64,000 nucleotides of DNA, from NCBI GenBank assembly GCA_900540475.1, contig UQGG01000005.1, forward strand, positions 1-64,000, given 5' to 3'. The notes under the pieces were generated by a model. That model did not search any database. It saw nothing but the letters and a program-made list of their open reading frames with translations, and had not been told where the DNA came from. Position numbers and translations under genes: made by a program. The DNA comes from an uncultured Robinsoniella sp. Lineage in GTDB: Bacteria; Bacillota; Clostridia; Lachnospirales; Lachnospiraceae. Below, piece by piece: positions 59,876 to 64,000 of the stretch. Position 1 is the first letter of the stretch; each line of letters opens with the position of its first letter.

Positions 59876-61153
59876 ATGTTGAAGAAAAAAACAATGCTAT
59901 TGTTGTTTGTTGCGGCAGCGTGCCTCCTGAGCGGATGCTCAGAAAAAGAAGATGCTCAGGTTACAGATATCATACTTATGCACGGATGGGGCGGAACGCT
60001 TCCCACCCATGCTACCATGCAGGAAATTTATGAAGACTTTTCCAGCCAGAATCCCGATATTAACCTGATCACCTATCCGTCATCGGACAGCAGTATTGCG
60101 GTAGAGAAAGCCAATGATATGCTGGCGGTAGGGAAAATGCCGGACATTGTCAGCACAAATGGTTTGTCGTATTATGTTTTTAATGCTGTAAAAAGAGGAA
60201 TGGCACTTGATTTAATGCCATTTATTGAAGAAGACCCGGAGTTAAAGGAAAGCATACATCCGGCAGTCCTGGCTGGCTGGACCACTGAAGAGGGGGCGCT
60301 GTATTCCATACCGGATGCATTGGAAATAGCAGGGTACTGGTATAATAAGAAGTTTTTTGTGGAAGCGGGAATCGTGGATGAATATGGGGAAGCGAAAACC
60401 CCGGACACCTGGGAAGAGTTCCTGGAAGACTGCAGGATTCTAAATGCATGGGGAAAACAGCAGAATCCCGACTTTGCTGCAGCGGCATTAGACAGTGTAC
60501 AGCTGTCAGAAGATATTTTTCTGGCAAGAGTTGCAGGCTCGGGAGCAGAAGGAATTGAGCTTGCATCGGAACTGCCGGATAACTTCAGCAGCAAGATTAT
60601 TTTTTCAACCTTAAAGGACATCCGCAAGCTGGGGAAAGAATCTAATTTTGTATCCAGCATTGATAATGCAAGGCAGTATTTTCTGGATGGAAAAAGTGCG
60701 GTATATTTCAACGGGGTATGGGATAGCGAGCTTCTTGGCAGCAGTTCGATAAAAGAAGATGTGGCATATGCAAATTATCCAACTGAGGATGGAAGCAGCG
60801 TTGCTTATATCTCTCCATCTTCCGGCTATGTGATTTATAAAAATGAAGATCCGAAAAAGCAGGAGGCATGCATTCGATTTCTGAAATACATGCTGAGCGA
60901 AGGAGTTCAGAAAAAGATGGCGATGGAGACCGGACAGGCACCGTCTAATCCCAATGTAAGCGGAAATGAAATTAAAGAAGGGTATCCGCTTCTGGGAGAA
61001 GCGCTGGAACTTGCCAACGATGCAGACATACATATTAAGGCAATCAGCCTCTCCTGGGGAAATGATGCGGTAGATGATTTGTCCCAGCGTCTGTTTGAGG
61101 AAGCGCAGGGCAAAATAGGACCGGAGACCGTGGTCAATTACCTGAATCAATAA
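59876..61153 (+). CDS. Extracellular sugar-binding lipoprotein (ABC family 1 SBP)
   Basis: A 425-residue lipoprotein with lipobox LLSGC (Cys20). The body has the sugar-SBP fold ('YEDFSSQNPDINLITYPSS', 'WTTEEGALYSIPDALEIAGYWYNKKFFVEAG' split over residues about 139-168). No permease or ATPase genes accompany it; instead it sits between a response regulator and its sensor kinase. It may be a dedicated periplasm-facing sensor partner of YesM, or a binding protein whose permeases are encoded elsewhere. Confidence 0.88.
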   Translation: MLKKKTMLLLFVAAACLLSGCSEKEDAQVTDIILMHGWGGTLPTHATMQEIYEDFSSQNPDINLITYPSSDSSIAVEKANDMLAVGKMPDIVSTNGLSYYVFNAVKRGMALDLMPFIEEDPELKESIHPAVLAGWTTEEGALYSIPDALEIAGYWYNKKFFVEAGIVDEYGEAKTPDTWEEFLEDCRILNAWGKQQNPDFAAAALDSVQLSEDIFLARVAGSGAEGIELASELPDNFSSKIIFSTLKDIRKLGKESNFVSSIDNARQYFLDGKSAVYFNGVWDSELLGSSSIKEDVAYANYPTEDGSSVAYISPSSGYVIYKNEDPKKQEACIRFLKYMLSEGVQKKMAMETGQAPSNPNVSGNEIKEGYPLLGEALELANDADIHIKAISLSWGNDAVDDLSQRLFEEAQGKIGPETVVNYLNQ

Positions 61154-61177
61154 CAGAGAATATAAGCGGAGGAAGCG

Positions 61178-62974
61178 ATGAAGGATAAGAAAACAAAACG
61201 TCATTCTCTTAGAGAAAAAATGATGGCATTGAATCTCAGCGTGACGCTGCTGTCCCTTATTTTCTGCGGGGTGGTTTTTATCTGCTCGGTCTGGCTGATC
61301 GTTGGGAAATATATTGAACACGATCTGGATTTTTTCCTGACAGAGACTAATAATAATTTGAACACCAAAACAGAATACCTGGAAAATATTATTTACGAGA
61401 TCCGGGGGTCGGAAGAACTAATGGCGTATCTGGATAAGGCTGGAAAGCAGGAACTGGACGAAAAGGACCAGGAGCGGCTGCAAAATGTCTATACCCGTAC
61501 CGTAAATATCAGTAGTCAGAAGAACCTGGGCAATGGAAATGAGCCGATTGTGGAGAAAGTGTATCTCTTTGACAGTCAGGATGATTTTTTGTTTACCGGT
61601 TACTATGCCATGGTGGAGTCGGAGGTACAAAAAAGCAGGGAGGAAGCAATCGGGGTTTATAATAACTTCAGAAAACAGCAGGAGGAGCCGGGAGGCAGCC
61701 CGGATTATTGTTATTATCCCGGGCAGGAAGGCAGGGAGTATCTGGCTTTTACTCTATACGACAGGAATATGAAGGATCAGGGCAGTGTGATCTTTGAGAT
61801 CCGTCTGGATGTATTGGAAGGGATTATGGACCAGGTTGAGAATTATAAGGGCGCATTCTGGATGTTATATGATCAGAGAGGAAATATTATCGTTGGCGAG
61901 AATTATAAAATGGCAGGCGGGAAGTTAGGAGAAATCAACCAGTCATTCCAGACGGTGCCATATGAGGCAACTATTGATAATACAGGATTCCGTCTGTATA
62001 CCGAAGATATGAGCATGTACCTGAGGGCAACTATAGGAATCCCTGAGGGGCAGACCACCTACCTGCTTTATGATTCTGTTAAAATCTATATTTTTATACT
62101 GGCGGTTATCTGTGTTGGGGTATTTGCAGCATTTGTAACCATTGTTTACCACATGACAAAGCCGCTGAAGGAATTCACAGAAAAGCTCCAGTCTGTTAAA
62201 GAAGGAGATTTTGAAACGAAACTGCCGGATTACAGCACTGAAGAGTTCCATGAGATCAGTCTGGTTTTCAACGAAATGACCGAATATGTGAATTATCTGA
62301 TCAAACAGGTTTATGAAAAACAGCTTTCCATTAAAGAAATGGAATTAAAGTTTTTACAGACCCAGGTGAATCCCCACTTTATGTTCAATGTATTAAATAC
62401 CATTGCACTTCAGGCGAGGCTGGATCAGAACGAGGAGACTTATAAAATGATCACCTCATTTTCCCAGCTGATACAGGCAAAAATATACCGCAAGGATACA
62501 GAGAAGGTACAGATCCGCCAGGAACTGGAATACGTGGAGTATTATCTCTATCTGCAGAGTTACCGTTACGGTGACAGGCTGAATTACAATATACAGGTGG
62601 AAGATGAAGAAGTGCTGGATATGTTCATTCCCAAGCTTTGTCTTCAGCTGATTGTGGAAAACGCTGTAGTACACGGAATCGAACCGAAACTGGAACCGGG
62701 TTTTGTAGAAATCGTCATGTATGAAAAGGAACGCAGCATCTATATAGAAATAAGTGATGATGGAGTGGGATTTGACCAGGAAGGGGAAGTGTCCCTGCCA
62801 ATTAATAAAGAAGTAAAAGAAAAAGGACACAATCATGTAGGGCTTAACAATGCCCATCATATCATACAGCTCACCTATGGTGAGAAATACGGTATTCATA
62901 TTTTCTCTAAAAAGGGAGAGGGCTCCAGGGTTACCGTACATATACCGTTTGATGAGGGAAACTGCACAGAATAA
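61178..62974 (+). CDS. YesM-type sensor histidine kinase
   Basis: A 598-residue membrane kinase: helix about 21-46, an extracellular sensing domain (about 47-300), a second helix (about 305-325), HAMP (about 326-380), a His_kinase domain with 'FLQTQVNPHFMFNVLNTIALQAR' (H in PHF, residues about 390-412), and an HATPase domain ('LQLIVENAVVHGIEP', 'ISDDGVGFD'). It probably phosphorylates the YesN protein two genes upstream. RBS GGAGGA. A terminator overlaps its stop. Confidence 0.93.
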   Translation: MKDKKTKRHSLREKMMALNLSVTLLSLIFCGVVFICSVWLIVGKYIEHDLDFFLTETNNNLNTKTEYLENIIYEIRGSEELMAYLDKAGKQELDEKDQERLQNVYTRTVNISSQKNLGNGNEPIVEKVYLFDSQDDFLFTGYYAMVESEVQKSREEAIGVYNNFRKQQEEPGGSPDYCYYPGQEGREYLAFTLYDRNMKDQGSVIFEIRLDVLEGIMDQVENYKGAFWMLYDQRGNIIVGENYKMAGGKLGEINQSFQTVPYEATIDNTGFRLYTEDMSMYLRATIGIPEGQTTYLLYDSVKIYIFILAVICVGVFAAFVTIVYHMTKPLKEFTEKLQSVKEGDFETKLPDYSTEEFHEISLVFNEMTEYVNYLIKQVYEKQLSIKEMELKFLQTQVNPHFMFNVLNTIALQARLDQNEETYKMITSFSQLIQAKIYRKDTEKVQIRQELEYVEYYLYLQSYRYGDRLNYNIQVEDEEVLDMFIPKLCLQLIVENAVVHGIEPKLEPGFVEIVMYEKERSIYIEISDDGVGFDQEGEVSLPINKEVKEKGHNHVGLNNAHHIIQLTYGEKYGIHIFSKKGEGSRVTVHIPFDEGNCTE

Positions 62975-62988
62975 TGTGCAGTTTTTTT
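62959..62988 (+). terminator. Intrinsic terminator overlapping the yesM stop
   Basis: AAACTGCACA (62959-62968) pairs with TGTGCAGTTT (62975-62984), followed by TTTT. The 5' arm is coding. Confidence 0.88.
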
Positions 62989-63087
62989 AGATGGAAAAAG
63001 TGTCGCAAAGGCAAAAAAGACATTAATTGGAATAATTATAAAATTGTTATTAAAAATCGGGGTTTCTGTGCCGTAATCCGGTAAGTG

Positions 63088-63226
63088 TGTTATAATGACT
63101 TTACATGTCAGATTGCCCGGACGATCCCCTGATAGGGGTTAAGTTCTGTGACAGCTGAATTAAAATTGATAACAGAAATGCTACTAATTATAACCAGGTG
63201 TTTTGATTCACAGAGGAGGAATAATT
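63088..63226 (+). promoter_or_regulatory. Extended -10 promoter and structured leader of the phosphoesterase gene
   Basis: TGTTATAAT (63088-63096) is a complete extended -10 element. In the ~120-nt leader, CCCC-TGATA-GGGG (63126-63138) forms a small hairpin, and TCTGTG (63145-63150) can pair with CACAGA (63209-63214), next to the GAGGAGG ribosome binding site. No known riboswitch was recognised. Confidence 0.45.
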
Positions 63227-63703
63227 ATGAAAAAATGCAGAATAGGAATTATTTCAGATACCCATGGACTGTTAAGACAGGAAGTTTTAGAAGTTCTGGA
63301 AATGTGTGATTATATTATACATGGCGGCGATATTAACAAGGCGGAAGTATTGGAGGAACTTAAAAGAATTGCACCAGTATACGTTGTCCGTGGAAATAAT
63401 GACAAAGCGCAATGGGCGGAAGAATTACCGGAGGAATTATATTTTGAAATTGCAGATATGAAATTTTATATGGTTCATAACAAAAAATCTATTCCCGAAA
63501 ATCTTTCCCAGGCAGACGTTGTAATATTCGGACATTCCCATAAGTATTTTTGTGAAGAAAAAGATGGTGTGTTGTGGTTAAATCCCGGGAGCTGTGGCAA
63601 ACGCCGGTTTGACCAGCAGATCACGATGGCAGTTATGGAAATCCATGACGGCAGATACATGGTAGAAAAAATAGAGTTAGATCAGGAACAGCAGGAGGCA
63701 TAG
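63227..63703 (+). CDS. YfcE/MJ0936-type metallophosphoesterase
   Basis: A 158-residue calcineurin-like phosphodiesterase. Metal ligands are seen in ISDTHG (Asp11, His13), HGGD, RGNND and the C-terminal GHSHK. Family members hydrolyse phosphodiesters, in vitro with Mn2+ or Ni2+; a biological substrate is not certain. ATG 63227 follows GAGGAGG; the frame beginning at 63203 is less likely because it lies upstream of that site. Confidence 0.88.
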   Translation: MKKCRIGIISDTHGLLRQEVLEVLEMCDYIIHGGDINKAEVLEELKRIAPVYVVRGNNDKAQWAEELPEELYFEIADMKFYMVHNKKSIPENLSQADVVIFGHSHKYFCEEKDGVLWLNPGSCGKRRFDQQITMAVMEIHDGRYMVEKIELDQEQQEA

Positions 63704-63708
63704 GAAAT

Positions 63709-64000
63709 TTGTCAAATGAGATTCGTAATCCCTATTTGCGACAGAGCTTATATGATCTGGTCGTGAAAAGGGGGAGCGGGGAGCTGACTCCCGATGAAGA
63801 GACACTCTTTGGGTGGGTCCGCTTCTGCACATTGAAAAAATACCGCTATTTGTATGAATACAGGGAAATAGCCAATCCCCTGCTGGAGAGAAAAGAGGAT
63901 GATTCTATGCGCTCAGGCGAAGATCCCAAAGAAGTCTGCAGGATCTTGGGCATTCAAACGGAAAGGTATTTATCCTGGTTGAATGAAAACTATGAAAGCT
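63709..64000 (+). CDS. Partial gene at the right edge, unknown
   Basis: An open frame from TTG 63709 to the window end without a stop, starting (M)SNEIRNPYLRQSLYDLV and continuing past residue 97. AGGAGG (63693-63698) lies about 10 bases upstream, overlapping the end of the phosphoesterase gene, which suggests an operon. The sequence is charged, helical and soluble, with no family I recognise. An alternative start is an internal codon. Confidence 0.6.
   Translation, partial: MSNEIRNPYLRQSLYDLVVKRGSGELTPDEETLFGWVRFCTLKKYRYLYEYREIANPLLERKEDDSMRSGEDPKEVCRILGIQTERYLSWLNENYES

Noticed and set aside
1..64000. CRISPR array, prophage, rRNA or tRNA genes
   Set aside because: No regularly spaced identical repeats, phage structural genes, rRNA signature segments or tRNA cloverleaf with GTTCRA-type arms were noticed anywhere in the window.

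Overview
The window looks like a chromosomal segment of an anaerobic gut Firmicute of the Lachnospiraceae type (Clostridia). Support: moderate-to-low GC, strong AGGAGG ribosome binding sites, TTGACA/TATAAT promoters, a clostridial ethanolamine (eut) microcompartment locus with EutV/EutW antitermination, YesN/YesM two-component genes, and M-box and ZTP riboswitches. No rRNA, tRNA, CRISPR array, phage module or intact insertion sequence was seen.

Layout. 0.2-7.7 kb: a putative cysteine-peptidase-fold protein, a TetR-controlled MacB-like ABC exporter (ATPase, permease, HlyD adaptor), a MerR/GyrI regulator and an AraC regulator. 7.7-22.5 kb: eutG, eutS, eutP, eutV, eutW, eutA, eutB, eutC, eutL, eutE, two eutM-like shell genes, eutT, eutH and eutQ. 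Three leaders, before eutG, eutS and eutA, each show twin hexaloop hairpins whose second hairpin overlaps an intrinsic terminator, as expected for control by the ANTAR protein EutV. 22.6-27.3 kb: a glycoside operon (GPH symporter, nucleoside-hydrolase-like protein, ROK kinase, GH1 6-phospho-beta-glucosidase). 27.4-30.8 kb: an M-box riboswitch, a 43-codon small ORF and an MgtA-type magnesium ATPase. 31-40.4 kb: a lipoprotein and four consecutive surface-anchored arylsulfate sulfotransferase paralogs, all keeping the catalytic residues.

40.4-48.4 kb: an RsiV/DUF3298-like protein, then a 2-aminoethylphosphonate catabolic operon with an RpiR regulator, an ABC importer (ATPase, fused permease, binding protein), phnW and phnX. 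48.5-52.5 kb: a PD-(D/E)XK (Rpn-like) nuclease, a ZTP riboswitch with an AICAR formyltransferase gene, a Met-rich lipoprotein and an HPr-like protein. 52.8-57.0 kb: an ABC-2 exporter, a membrane-anchored M23 peptidase and a TetR regulator. 57.1-63.7 kb: two small membrane proteins sharing the TetR operator, a YesN / solute-binding lipoprotein / YesM trio without permeases, and a YfcE-like phosphoesterase. A gene is cut off at the right edge.

How the genes fit together: ethanolamine enters (EutH), is split by EutBC to acetaldehyde and ammonia inside a shell (EutS, EutL, two EutM), and the acetaldehyde goes to acetyl-CoA (EutE) and ethanol (EutG). EutT makes the cofactor and EutA reactivates the lyase. 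The phosphonate operon turns a second C2 amino compound into acetaldehyde and phosphate, so two head-group-derived substrates converge on acetaldehyde. The most unusual parts are the set of six related hexaloop hairpins in the eut leaders, the four-gene sulfotransferase array, two palindromic repeat families, an exact 17-bp palindrome flanking rpiR, and a 7-codon tandem repeat inside the Mg ATPase.
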